Shown piece by piece: positions 22,275 to 34,442 of a stretch of 64,000 bases of DNA. Origin of the DNA: Parietaria judaica. Lineage: Eukaryota; Streptophyta; Magnoliopsida; Rosales; Urticaceae. The notes under the pieces were generated by a model. It worked only from the letters and a program-made list of their open reading frames with translations, ran no database searches and had not been told where the DNA came from. A program made the position numbers and the translations under genes. Location of the stretch: the NCBI GenBank assembly GCA_954871525.1, contig OX940862.1, positions 34,836,232 to 34,900,231 of the forward strand, read 5' to 3'. How positions within the stretch are numbered: position 1 is the stretch's first letter; every line of letters begins with the position of its first letter.

Positions 22275-25200
22275 CTACTGATAAAACTTTTTGAGGTGCT
22301 TGACATTCCAACTCCTAACCACCTCGTGGCCGGACAGGTTCTCGAGCTTGTAGACTCCCGGCTTGACTACCTCCACGACCTTGTACGGGCCTTCCCAATT
22401 TTGCCCGAGCTTCCCCGCGTTCAGCTCCGCCGTGTTCTGGAAAACCTTGCGGAGTACCAGCTCTCCGACCCTAAACTGTCGAGGGCGCACGCTTTTGTTG
22501 TAGAATCGAGCGATGGTGTTTTGGTAGTTGGCGATGTGCACTTTAGCCCGCTCTCGCTTTTCGTCGACGTGGTCCAGTTGATGGAGCAGTCCCTGGCTGT
22601 TATCGTCGGGATGGCTTGGAGCCCACGCTCGTCGCAGACTGGGTACTCCCACTTCTGCCGGTATTACCGCCTCGACCCCGAAGGCGAGTGCGAAAGGGGT
22701 CTCGCCGGTGGCTGAGTGGGGAGTTGTGCGGTAGGCCCAAAGAACTCCGGGGAGCTCGTCGGCCCACAAGCCCTTCTTCTCGTCGAGCCTTTTCTTGATG
22801 CTGTCGACGATGGTGCGATTAACCGCCTCCGCGTTTCCGTTGCCCTGCGGGTATCTCGGCGTTGACGTGTTCAGCTTTATCCTCCATCGAGTGCAGAAGT
22901 TCTGGAATCTCTTCGAGATGAACTGGGACCCGTTATCGGCGATGATCTCGCGGGGCAGTCCAAAACGGGTGATCACGTTTTTCCAAACATAGCTTTCGAC
23001 GTCCGAGTCCTTGATGTTGGCGTACGCCTCTGCTTCGGACCACTTAGTGAAGAAGTCCGTCACTACCAGCATAAATCTCCGCTGTCGGGAGCCAGTAGGC
23101 ATTGGACCGACGATATCCATCGACCACTTCATGAAGGGGTACGGGACGGACACTACCGACAGCTTCTCGGCTGGGCAGTTTATCGATGGAGCGTGGCGCT
23201 GGCACTTCTCGCACCTCTTGGTATGGTCGGCACAATCTGCGACCATGGTTTCCCAAAAGAAACCTTGACGCTTGGCTTTTCGCAGGAGGGACCGGCCTCC
23301 GGAGTGATTGCCGCACTCTCCGCCGTGGATTTCCCCCATAACGTACTCCGCCTCTTTCTCGCCCAAGCATCGCAGTAGTATTCCTTCGAAGCTCGCCCTG
23401 TAAAGCCTGCCATTCAAAACAGAGTACTTCGCGCTCTTGGTTCGCAACTTTCTGGCCTCCTGCCTGTCATCGGGTAACGTTCCGTCGAGGATGTACCTGC
23501 GAAGAGGGGTGCGCCAATCCTCGTCTTCGTCATCGTCTACGATCCCCTGCTCATCGGGACTCGGGTTCTCGCATTCGATGTCGAGGATCTCTTGAACGTC
23601 ATCCTCATCGTCCTGCTTCCCCTTCGTGTCGTCGCTAACCCTGCGCTTCTTTTTTGGCGGACCTTCTTCTCGCTTGATGCTGGGCTTCTCGACCGTCTCG
23701 ACGGTGATCGAACGGAGCTCGTCGATTTCGGTTGTCGAGCCCAAGCCTGCCAGCGCATCGGCGTGGTTGTTGTCGCCCCTCGAAACCTGCGTCAAAGTCC
23801 AAAAATCGAATTTCTTTGACAGGGATTCGACAATCCCGGCGTATGCTTCCATCCTTTCGTCGTTCTTCTCGTACTCCCCGTTAACCTGCTTGACCACCAG
23901 CTGAGAGTCCGAGAAAGCGTTGACCTTCCGCACGCCCAGAGCCAGAGCCGATTGCATCCCGACGATGAGAGCCTCGTACTCGGCCTCGTTGTTCGTGGCG
24001 CGAAAAGCAAGGCGGCAGGCTTTTTCCACGACCTCTCCAATTGGGGAAACGAGCCTGATCCCGATACCCGATCCGAGCGACGTTGCCGACCCGTCGACGA
24101 GGAGCCTCCACATCCCGGTCTCATCGCGCGAGTCTACGAGTTCCTTCGGCAGCTCGATGAGGAAATCAGCAAGGACCTGCGATTTCAAGCTGGTTCGGAG
24201 TCGATACTCGATGTCGTACGCTCCCAACTTGATCGACCACTTCGTGATCCTCCCTGACTGGTTCGGGCTGTGCAGAATGGACCTGACAGGCCTGTCTGTC
24301 ATGATGACGATGGTGTGCATCTGGAAGTGGAATCTCAGCTTTTCCGATGCGTCAAACAATGCGAGCGCCAATTTTTCAACCTGTGGGTACCGCGTTTCGG
24401 CGTCAAGGAGCTTCCGGCTGATGTACGAAACAGGCTTCTGCTCGCCTTTCTCTTCTCGCACTAGCACCTGGCTTATCGCGTGATCGGACACCACCAGGTA
24501 CAGATACAGAGGCTCTCCTGGCTCCGGCTTCGTCATGACTGGCGGCGACGAGAGGTAAGCCTTCAGCGCTTGGAAAGCCTCTTCGCACTCTTGCGTCCAT
24601 TCGAACTTCTTATTCTTCTTCAGCAGCTCATAGAAGAGAAGGGTCCGGTCTGTCTGTCGGGAGATAAACGGCCCGAGCGCGTTGATCCGTCCTGTCAGCT
24701 TCTGGACCTCTCTTTGATTTCGAGGCGAGGGCATGCTCTGGAAGGCTTCGACCTGGTCGGGGCTGGCCTCGATTCCGCGACGGGTCACCATGAAGCCCAA
24801 GAACTTCCCGGACGAGATGCCGAAGGTGCACTTCGTCGGGTTCAGCTTCATCTTGTGCTCGTTGAGGACCCGAAAACACCTCTCCAGATGCTCGACGTGC
24901 ATGGCAACCTTTAACGACTTGACGACCAGGTCGTCGATGTACACCTCTAGCGACTCTCCTATCTGGTCGTGGAACATCTTCGTCATGAGCCGCTGATAGG
25001 TGGCGCCGGCGTTCTTCAGCCCGAACGGCATGACTTTGTAGCAGTACGTCCCTCGCTCGCTGATGAAGGCGGTCTTCTCCTCGTCATCGGGGTGCATCCT
25101 GATCTGGTGATATCCGGAATAGGCGTCCATGAAGCTCATAAGTTCGTACCCGATGGTCGCCTCGACCAGGCGGTCGATGTGTGGCATCGGAAAACTATCT

Positions 25201-27404
25201 TTCGGGCACGCCTTGTTGAGATCGACGTAGTCCACGCAGACCCTCCACTTGCCGTTCTTCTTCTGTATGACGACGGTGTTGGCTAGCCATTCGGGGTACT
25301 TGACCTCCCGGATAGTTCCCATCGTCAGCAATCTGTCCACCTCGTCATTGATAATCTTGTTTCTGTCGGCCGCCATTTTCCTCCTCTTCTGTATGACCGG
25401 TCGATGGTTGGGGTCGGTGTTGAGCCGGTGGGTGATTACCGCGGGGTCGATCCCTGGCATGTCGTCGTTGGTCCACGCGAAGCTTCCCCTGTTCCTCTTC
25501 AGGAACTCCACCAGATTGACGAACTCGATCGTCGCTCCCGATGCCTTATGCACCGAGTCTCCTCTGTTAGGCTCTCGCCCTCGCCTCTGGTAGGCTTTGA
25601 TGCTGTTGACCGTATCGTCGCAGAATCGTGATCCTCCCATGATCACGTCGATCCTCGGCCTGCTCGCGGGACGGGCGACCTCGACGCGGGTCGATGGCTC
25701 CGCCTCGATGGCAAAACTTCGCTTCTGGGCACCCTGCCCCCCTCCGGAGCTCTGCGGCGGAGCCGCTTGCTGGTTGGGGAACGCCCGGTTCTCGTTGTTC
25801 CAGGGTTGCGCACGCTCTCGCGTGGCTTCCCCGTAATCCCCGCGTTCAATCCCCTTCTGGATGAACCTTTTGTACGCGGCGCAGTCCTCAGACGAGTGGC
25901 CCCAGTAGCCGTGGAACGAACAGAACTTGTTCATGTCCCTTGGCCACGGACTCCTCTCGTAGCCTCCTCGGCCGCCTGAGCGCCCTCCTCGGCCGCCGCC
26001 GAAATTTCCTCTTCCTCCGGAGAACCCCCCGCGTCCCCCGGAGTATCCCTGCTGGCCTCCGTCGGGCTCTCCTCGGGAGTATCCTCCCTGCTGGTCCTGG
26101 GGCCTACCGTCGCGATAGTCCGCCCGCGGCTGGCTCTCGCGGGCGATGTTGTCGCTCCTCTTCTCGTCTACCTGGTAGACTTTGTGTCTCGGAGCCTCTG
26201 GGGCGCGCCGCTCATTCTGTGCTCCCCGGTCTTCTCTCCTCGCTCTTGACGACGAGTCGTCTCGTCCGTCCCTGCTCTTCTCGGATTTGGCCTTGGCCTC
26301 GCCCCTGTCGTCGCTCCTTTTCTTGCCGAGGATACTCTCCTCGATGTTCATGTCGATCGTCGCTCGGTGGAGGGTGTCCTCGATCGTCAGCGGCACTGTC
26401 CTCGTGATCTCCTTGCAGAAATCGGAAGTGCAGTGCAGGCCGTGCCTCAGGGCTTGGACGGCGACGGCGTCTTCGAGGTTCGGCACCCGAATCATTACTC
26501 CCTTGAACCGCTCCACGTACTGGCGCAGCGTCTCGTCCTTCCCCTTCTTGAGATCAAACAGAGATGCTAGCGTCGCCTCGCTCTGGGCGTGGATGGAATA
26601 ATGCTTCAGGAACATGGCGACGAGCTGATCGGAATTGTCGATAATCCCTGGCGCAAGCCGCGCGAACCAGTCACTGGCTGGACCCTGCAAATGGTAAATG
26701 AAAAGACGACATAGGATAGCCTCCCTTCTGGTCTCCTCGCCGATGATATGGTCCGTCGCTATCCTGTACGACTTCACATGAGTCGTAGGATCGGTCCCTC
26801 CCTTGTACGGCGCGAGCTTGATCTTCGGCAGCTCGTCTACTTCGACTCCTCAGATCCTGGGAGTAAATGGGGTCACTCTGGCGTCTCTTACCAGCTTGTC
26901 GATCTCCGGACCGGCGCTCGTCGCCTGGTGCACCCGTGATGCCACCTGTCCTATCTTTGCCTCCAAGGCCGCCGCCATAGCAGCCATGGCCTTCATGATT
27001 TCTCCGGTAGCGGTTGGGTCGCCCGCCGGGGCCAGCGCTGGCACGCTCAGGGGCGTGCTCGCTGTCGTCGTCGGCTGCGAGGTCGATGCCGGCGTCTGGA
27101 ACAGGTTCCGGACCAAGAGGTCCCGTGAGGCGTCGGGCGCCTCGTTATTCGCCGCGTCTCGAGTCAGGGCCCCTCCACTTGCTGCGACGGGGGAGTCAGC
27201 AGACCTGTTCGCCGCGTTCCTGCCCTCCGCTTGGGCGAGTAGGTCGGCGAGCTTCCGACTCTCTGCGGCTTGCTCCTCTGCCCTTCTCGTGGCTTCTTCC
27301 GCCCTCCTGTCGGCCGCTTCCATCATCTGCATGACCTGGGTCGTCTGTCGCCGCATCTCGTCCAGCGCCTCACTTTGGTCGCTCCGCTCTTCGTCTTGAG
27401 GCAT
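22275..27404 (-). pseudogene. Tat-lineage gag-RT-RNaseH-integrase polyprotein, protease missing, one stop
   Basis: One frame from the ATG at 27404 to the stop at 22275, broken by a single in-frame TGA at 26852-26850 (codon 185) in gag. Gag covers codons ~1-550, with a retrotransposon gag domain and a CSFHGYWGHSSEDC zinc-knuckle-like motif near 25890. Reverse transcriptase follows, with FMDAYSGYHQI and the catalytic YIDD at about 24941-24930. Then come a gypsy RNase H (~24650-24200), an archaeal-type RNase H (LLVDGSATSL...NNEAEYEAL...FSDSQ, ~24110-23730) and integrase with an HHCC finger and D...D...E (~23400-22600). No DTG/DSG aspartic protease motif lies between gag and RT; the text jumps near 25580 from SIKAYQRRG to the pre-RT region. 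The short distance implies an in-frame deletion. Replication in trans by intact relatives is possible. Confidence 0.9.
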
Positions 27405-27460
27405 CTTTCGCTTTCCCTCTCCTTGTTCCTGGCTGTGCGATAGGAAGAAACTATCGCCCC

Positions 27461-27473
27461 TCGGTGGGCGCCA
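27461..27473 (-). promoter_or_regulatory. primer-binding site of the Tat element
   Basis: TGGCGCCCACCGA on the minus strand, three bases inside the 5' LTR. The TGG start and position fit a site complementary to a tRNA 3' end. I do not assign the tRNA. Confidence 0.7.
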
Positions 27474-27476
27474 AAC

Positions 27477-28201
27477 TGTAGAGGGCGATTCGCACCGCCT
27501 TACAGTCACAAAAATACACAGCTCAAACACACTAATGATACGAATGATGGGGTATCTTTGATTGATTGTGATTACAAAGGGGGTCGGTCTCTTCCGTTTA
27601 TAGCTTGGAACTAAGGAGATGAATGCGATTAAACTAAGATTAATAATATCAAAATGGGTTGCACAAGGGCTATTTCAATGCTATGCGATGACCCTCTTTT
27701 CTCTCTTCTCTGGGTAAAAATGGCCTACCACCTCCAATGGTGTCTCTTCCTCTATTTATAGCGATGCTCATATCCATTTGGCTCGGATCCCCTGGATGAT
27801 CCTCCAGTGGTCCCCCCTTCAAATATTCGGTGGTCCTTCTCTCTGACATCCTCGGCGGCTGCCAAAGGAGCTCGTCTCCACTAACGTTGTCCCCCTGCCA
27901 TCTTCTGAGCGCACTGCCTCGCAGTGGTCCCCCCTCGAGCCGTACTTCTCGTCGCATTATGGGGAGAAACCCTAGACCTTAATGGGCTTGGGGCTCCTCT
28001 TGGTCATCGCGTCTTCCGATGGGCCGGGGGCCCGTTGCAATCTGACCCGCTTCGAGAAACACGGGCTTCCCTTCTTGGTCACTATTCGACGCCAATGGGC
28101 CGAGGGCCCATCGCCACTACGCCCAACCTGATCCTCGTCGTTTCATGAGAAAATGACAGGAGCCAAACTGGGAGTGGATTTGACCAAATCCGACCTTAAC
28201 A
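27477..28201 (-). repeat. 5' LTR of the Tat element
   Basis: 725 bp and the partner of 16402-17126. It is the transcription-side LTR for gag-pol. The final A at 28201 is followed by the target duplication TCTAT. Confidence 0.95.
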
Positions 28202-28490
28202 TCTATTACCTGATATCGTTGTTAGATATCGAGCAAAAAAAATATCGTTGTTAGATTTTTTCACATGTCAACAAATTTTATTTTATTTTTGCCATGAAAT
28301 AAAAATGATTGACCTATTACTTGGAACTTGGAAGTTCCAAATGTCAGAGGTGTTGCTAATGCTATATATTCATCGAAAGAGTAAGCGATTTCAGATAATA
28401 AGTTTCATAAAACTTGCAAGCTGCAACCAAGTGTGGATTAATTCATGACATTACAGAACTTGTTAAATTTCTCTCTATATATTTACACCA

Positions 28491-28642
28491 ATAGGCGGAA
28501 CCAAGGGGGGCTTGTTTAGATCGTTAATGTAAATTGAGGGTGTTAATTTATAATTTTGATAAAATTTGTACTTAAAGTGATAGTTAAAAATAAAATAAAA
28601 ATGGAGGGGTCTAACCCCACTACTCTACGAGTAGTTTCCACT
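28491..28642. mobile_element. decayed hAT MITE
   Basis: The left end ATAGGCGGAACC and right end AGTTTCCACTA are imperfect inverted repeats of the CAGTGGCGGA type. The flanks TTACACCA and TTACACTT match at six of eight bases, as expected for an old 8-bp duplication. Confidence 0.45.
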
Positions 28643-29938
28643 AATTACACTTATATGTATATTACACATAGGGATAGTGCATATAAAATTACTTTTAAGT
28701 ACCTCAAAGTTTAGTATTTTAAATTTTATTTGTAGAGGTAGAAGTATCAAATCATTAAAAGTTATCTATGTCGTTAGTACAAAATCGTTAACTTTCACAA
28801 ACTATCATTATTTACTGTGACATAAGTACTTAAGTTATTATTAACGACGTAAGTACTTAAGTTATTATAATATTAGCGACATAAGTACTTAGTAATTAAA
28901 AATACATAAAATATGTAGAATGGGTGGATAAAACTACAAAACTATCATATGAGTCTCCAATGTTTCTCCCAAACTTTTGAAAAATCTTTAAATCTACCCA
29001 AATTTTCAATATCGTCAATTATGAAGGAAAAAAAAAAAGTTGTATTGTGAAATATCACGAGACATTTGCTAAAAGTGCGACAATTAAAAAAAAATATAAG
29101 AGAGTAAGACTTTATAAATATAGTTCGATTCACTTATCTTTTATACGTGGGATTTTTTGATTAACCACACTTAAAATTAAATATAGTTTTTAGGTAGAAC
29201 AAAAATAAATAATATTAACCAAAAAATGGTCAATTCCCTCAAATTCACCATGCATGGAATATGGACAAAAGGCGTGTGTGTGGTCAAATTTACAAAGGAC
29301 AAAAGGAACCTCACAATAACAAGAAAAAGAAGACCATACAAAATATAGAACATTATACCGCAATTGGTCACGTTTTCATTTTCCGATAAATGCATATGTA
29401 GGTCCAAATAGGTTAAAACAAGAAATTAATGTTGATATTGAAGAGGGCCAAAAATACTGAAATCGAATTAAAAGGCGGCTATAAAATGTGAAGGTACAAA
29501 AGACATAATATATGGCGACTGTGAAATATTGTGACAAGTGAGGAGGTGTCGTTTATTACAAGTCAATCAAGATAAGAGAAAGAAATGCTTATTGCATTTT
29601 CTTATTTCAATACATATTTCGTGTCGATCAGGGATAAGTGTGTTCGGCGGCACAGCCAACTTAAGCCACAACATGGCCGTGCCGCCAAACCATCTTTTCT
29701 GAGAATTGCATGTGGTGAACTAAAAGCAATTCAAGTTGTAATATATATAATTTAAAATCTATTAACTGTTGTTCTTTTGTGTAAGTGAGATTTTTTCAAA
29801 CAAATAACTTTTTTGAATTCGCGATAGGTCGCAAGCTTTTCGCCACGAACAACTGTATATTTTTCAAAATTAAATTTAGAGAATGGAACAATTTAGAGTG
29901 AAATTAATATATTATTGAGGTTATTAACTTATCGAGTA
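28643..29938. other. intergenic DNA; small GC-rich hairpin
   Basis: AT-rich sequence without genes. At 29646-29653 and 29679-29686 an 8-bp perfect inverted repeat (GGCGGCAC / GTGCCGCC) surrounds a 25-base loop and stands out from its surroundings. No function can be assigned. Confidence 0.4.
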
Positions 29939-29960
29939 TTAATTTAAGGATAAATGAGCC

Positions 29961-30645
29961 TGTTAGGATTTGTACCCAACAACCCGAGCACCAAGATTAA
30001 CACACGAGCACAATTGCGGAAGCACGACACGATTGATGAACCCGACCAACGCGACTTTATTGATATTCACAATTATAATCGGTTGCAAAAGATTCGTATA
30101 CACAAGATACAACCTTCCCGACTAACCTAGCCAAACACCCGTGCTCGTTGCACCTCCGATGAGCTACCCGAATCCGCGGATTCTTTTCCAATGTGTAGAC
30201 TTCCACACCGGTACGCCTGAGCCACTCCGATCAACCAGACAACGCCGATCCTCAACCTCTCGGAGATGCTAACCTTCTCCGACGCTGAGCCGAAACTCCG
30301 ATCGGATTCCCGAGAATGCGCTCCGCTTTTCTCCGTTGTTACCGAGTTCTCCTCGTCACCGCCCGCCGTCGTTCGCCGTCGTCTCCACCGTTGGAATCGC
30401 CGGAGCTCTCTGTCTCTCAAGAAAGCTTATCTCTCTCTTTGGTTTCTCTCGGAGGTTTCTTGTGTTTTGCTTGTGAATGTTCTAGATCCTCTCTCTGGTA
30501 CTCGACTGAGTATTTATAGAGTATCCTCAATATCGCCGCGTTAGTTTCGTCAACGAGCGTTGACTGAAGGTCAAACTCTGGCTGGCCGAGGAAACGGTTA
30601 AGTGACTGTGACTCACACTTGCTCGTCACCGACGAGTGACTGACA
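29961..30645 (-). repeat. solo LTR (LTR retrotransposon remnant)
   Basis: 685 bp with termini TGTTAG and CTGACA, flanked by a perfect 5-bp duplication GAGCC (29956-29960 and 30646-30650). A TATAAATA box appears on the minus strand near 30515, so the LTR promoter points to the minus strand. No internal region, primer site or second LTR remains, as after LTR-LTR recombination. Confidence 0.85.
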
Positions 30646-30976
30646 GAGCCAAATGCCTATTTGTGACTCAATGTTTCGAAAAAATGCCCATTTTTATTTA
30701 TGGTAATCCAAACAAACCATTAGTTAAAATATGGACCAATATACCATTCGTATTAATTAATTAATATTTAGCATTTAAATTATGTTTAAATTTATTAATA
30801 ATTCGAATTAATTAATAAAATCAAATACTTATTAATGTTCCTTAATTGTAGCATAATAAAATCAACCAATTGATGCTTAAAAATAACCCTTACCATAGCA
30901 TACTTAGTGATCTTATTAAATAGGAATATTTGAATAATTTGATTTTAATAAATAAAAATATACGTAATTTTTTTTA

Positions 30977-31345
30977 TATCAACATACATTTGGTTTATGT
31001 AATTAACAATATAAAACTGTAAATATATATATGAATTACGAATCGTAAATATCAACATGAATTTGGTATATGTATATACCAATATAAAATGTAAATTTAA
31101 TAACCAAAATTGTATATGGAATACGGAACTGTTTGTGCAAATCGTAAATATCAACATACATTTGGTTTATGTAATTACCAATATAAAAACTGTAAATATA
31201 TATACGAATTACGAATCGTAAATATCAACATGAATTTAGTATATGTATATACTAATATATAACTGTAAATTTAATTACCAAAATTGTATATGTAATACGG
31301 GGACTGTTTGTGCAAATTGTAAATATCAACATACATTTGGTATAT
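30977..31345. repeat. 172-175-bp tandem repeat (about 2.1 copies)
   Basis: TATCAACATACATTTGG recurs at 30977, 31149 and 31324, and each unit also contains related CAACATGAATTTGGTATATG and CTGTAAAT words. It is AT-rich and non-coding, inside Pack-MULE-like element 2. Confidence 0.85.
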
Positions 31346-31362
31346 ATATACACGAAATTTTA

Positions 31363-31678
31363 TTAACGTACGTTCACCACCGAAGACCTGCACGAGGAAG
31401 TGGTTCCTGACGATCTAGAAGATGGTTTTCCCGGCAACGGAGCGGAACTCTGAGCGGATCCACTCGCCGTGGGAGAGCGGGTCGACCTCGCATAGGATGT
31501 GGTAAAGGAGAGGCAAGGCGACGATGTGACAGAGTCGCGACGGCGCGACGATGAGGCGGCGCGCTCTTCTCCGATTAGTAGGAATCCGGCGATGGCGGTC
31601 AATCCGACGAGGATATCGTGAGAAGTCGAGAGAGAGAAAGGGGCTTTGTTTCTCTGGTTTGAGTTTCATGAGTTTCAT
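31363..31678 (-). pseudogene. GC-rich coding-like fragment, unrecognised
   Basis: A GC-rich island in AT-rich DNA with two overlapping open frames on the minus strand. One reads ILCEVDPLSHGEWIRSEF near its end and another reads LTAIAGFLLIGEERAA. Together they suggest a single ancestral coding exon broken by a frameshift, ending in an in-frame stop near 31417. I do not recognise the protein. Its place inside a MULE-like element suggests a captured host gene piece. Confidence 0.4.
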
Positions 31679-31894
31679 GTTAATGGTGAACAGAGAGAGA
31701 GAGCTTAATTATAAAAAATTATAATTTCACAATTATATTAATATTATTAAAACGAAAATTAATATTTAATATTAGGGTTAATATGGTCTAATTTTTTTTT
31801 ATTAATGGGTATAAATTAATTGCTTGAAATTATGAGCAATTTTCTTAAATCTTGAGTAGTTTTTGGACATTTTGTGAGTTTTTCTTTAATTTAA

Positions 31895-34434
31895 TAGTAT
31901 TCGAAACCGCCTAAAAATATAATTTTTCAAATTTATTAATTTATCGAGTATCAATTAAAAAAATTATCATACAGACATAACAAATATTTCTCAAAATATA
32001 TATTTTTATTCTAATCATAAATGGTTAATTTGTTACTAAGGAAGTGGGGATTAGCACTTGGATTTGTATTCTAAACTTAAAGTGTGGAAACTTTATTAAC
32101 AGTAAAAAAGTCGAGTCAAGTCAATTAATTAATTAATAATATTTCTCTTTTACTCAAGCAGGAATTTGTTTTCAGTCCTACCAAACTGAGCTTTTACGAA
32201 TGAAGTGTGAACTTGATATTATTCTACTCTATATTAATTCTCGCAATCTCACTTGCACAGATAATAATTATTAAGCATTGACTAATCTATTATTAATTAT
32301 TATAATTAAAGTAATTCAAAACCTAGTGAGTCATCACTTTCGTCTGATCTAGATTCGTGGTGTTCATAAAACCTATATTGAATTTACTTTTAATAATATA
32401 TAAAAAAATGTAAAACGTAACCCACGTATAATTTATTAATTATTTTTCACATGCTTCGAGTTATAATTTGCTGACACTTTCCAATTTCAACTTTCAACAA
32501 TCATAAAATTACGAAATTCAAATGTATATAACTATATTATATATATATATATATATAATATTCATCTTTTATTTCTGATCGTAATTCGAATTGGTTAATG
32601 TCATGATGACGTATGCTATTAAAGAACCAACTAAGGCGTGATATCAAGCATCAAAGCATAGAATAATTAAATAAATAAATCTATGCCTTTATAGTTTATA
32701 CTCACATTATCAGAACTTCTAGTAATTTAAAAAGTAAAACTTAAAAAGTGACATGTATTTTGGGCCTAAAATACGTTAAAATGTTATTTCAGTAGAAAAA
32801 ATTCATTAACAAATAACACATACACAAAAAAATTCAAAAAATAATTATGAAGTTTCTAAAATTATAAATAGTAATATCCACTATTTGCGTATGTCGATAT
32901 CCTAAATCCTTGATGTACCTCACATTGTTCGACTTCGGTGATTGATCTTGAAGTAAAAAAAATGATAATAAATTTCAAGGTTCTTAATTGAATTCATTAT
33001 CATATAAATAAGTAGTTCTATTATACTTAAAAAGGGAATTTTAAAAGCTTCAGTTTGAATACAATTTTCTTGTTTTCCTACTTGTACAGTAACTTTCAAT
33101 AACTTAATAGTAAATTACGTTTTTCTTTTGTACCTCATTCGAGAAAACTTTAAAATTTATGTGTTCTATTATGTTTTAGCGAAGGGTTTTCAAATACAAT
33201 TTTTAGTTGTTTTTTTTTTTCACTCAAAGTTTTTCTTTTGTTTCTTGCTTTCTTTTCAACTTCGCCCAGTGCCACCCATATTTATGGGATCCACACAAGG
33301 CTCTAGTCTACCCTTTTCACCGGTTTTTGGTACTCGGGGAATGCTTCGCTTCGTCTTCTTCGATTTCGCCCTCTCCATCTGCTTTTTTTTTAATTGTTTT
33401 AGTTTTTATTTCCATTTTACTTGCAAAGATGATTGTCTTGATCTTATTAGCAACCAAATCAAAGGAATTTTTTCTTTCTTAAATGAGCTTGGCATGAACT
33501 TTGAAGACTACAATAAAGCCCTAAGCTTTTTCATTCTATCCTAGCCCAATGAATTAAATATTGGGCCTTGTATTTCAAATACATACTTAACAAAATTTAA
33601 AGCCCATTGAGCCCAATATCCATTTTAATGATAAAATAGGAACAAACGATGTCATGTAATGTATCGGTATCTCAGAACGTAGCCAGATACATTCCTCTTA
33701 TTTTTCTGTTTACTGATTCAGAAAAAGTTCTATCGTATGATTTCTAAAAATAAATATTATTAAAAAACAAATGATTTCTCGTTTCTTATATTATAAGTTT
33801 GAGTAGGTTAATACAGTTTAATTACTTAATGCTTTTATTTTTATAATGACATAATTTTTTTTTCTATGCTAAAGTTCTTAATCCACTATTTTGTTTTCCC
33901 TAAAATTTATTATGATAGTGGACATAGGAACTTTGGTCGTAAAATACATTCCATTAGATTGATTAAAATTGTTAAAAAAAAATCCTTACATATTCTCTAC
34001 ACTGTATTTTTTTAATAATAATTTTCTTATCTGAATTTAGTTTCTTCACATCAATTATCATTTAAAATAATCAGCCTCCAAATTTATAAGCTGGATCCCC
34101 AACTGCCCGTGTGACTAAGTTCATAGAGTTATTATTAGCAAAGCATAGTCTCTTAGAGAGAGTATAACTATAATATATAGGGCGTTCAGAAAATTAATAT
34201 ATACGATGTTGCTTTATTTAATGCCTAAACAGCCAACTGTTTTATCATAACTAATTTTAAATAATATATATATATATATTCTGATTTTACATTTTAATCT
34301 GTATTCAATATTGCTGACTAATTGTGTACCTAACTAACATTTAGCAATGCTTCATAGATCATGCTATTCAATGCTATTTAATACTTATTTTGAAAAGTTA
34401 CTCCACTTTTAGAGTTATTTAGACCATCTCTAGC
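31895..34434. other. intergenic DNA with AT microsatellites
   Basis: AT-rich, with an (AT)n run near 32534-32557 and another near 34264-34281. The 138-codon ORF at 33128-33544 has no recognisable domain and biased Phe-rich content, so it is not called. No RNA gene is seen. Confidence 0.45.
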
Positions 34435-34442
34435 GATTATAC

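Larger units (their letters stand above)
16402..28201 (-). mobile_element. Ty3/Gypsy Tat-lineage LTR retrotransposon, full-length insertion
   Basis: An 11.8-kb element oriented on the minus strand. Both LTRs are 725 bp with TG...CA ends, and the insertion is flanked by a perfect 5-bp duplication TCTAT (16397-16401 and 28202-28206). The order in element sense is 5' LTR, primer-binding site, gag, reverse transcriptase, gypsy RNase H, a second archaeal-type RNase H, integrase, a long spacer with an ORF on the opposite strand, purine tract, 3' LTR. The dual RNase H and the antisense ORF between pol and the 3' LTR are known hallmarks of the Tat lineage (Retand, Ogre relatives). The LTRs differ at about eight sites by eye (1.1%), so the insertion is young. 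An in-frame stop and the absent protease make it defective on its own. Confidence 0.95.
29948..31885. mobile_element. Pack-MULE-like element 2, with nested solo LTR
   Basis: A perfect 9-bp duplication TTAATTTAA flanks the element (29939-29947 and 31886-31894). The arms align over about 130 bp in inverted orientation: ACTCAATGTTT and AATGCCCAT on the left match ACTCAAGATTT and ATTGCTCAT on the right, followed by a shared CCATTA...GACCA stretch. The interior holds a 172-bp tandem repeat and a GC-rich coding-like fragment (31363-31678). A solo LTR (29961-30645) is inserted 13 bp inside the left end. The 9-bp duplication is AT-only, so its perfect match is weaker evidence than usual. Confidence 0.65.

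Noticed and set aside
33128..33544. 138-codon Phe-rich ORF
   Set aside because: Composition reflects T-runs; no domain, signal or homologous motif recognised.
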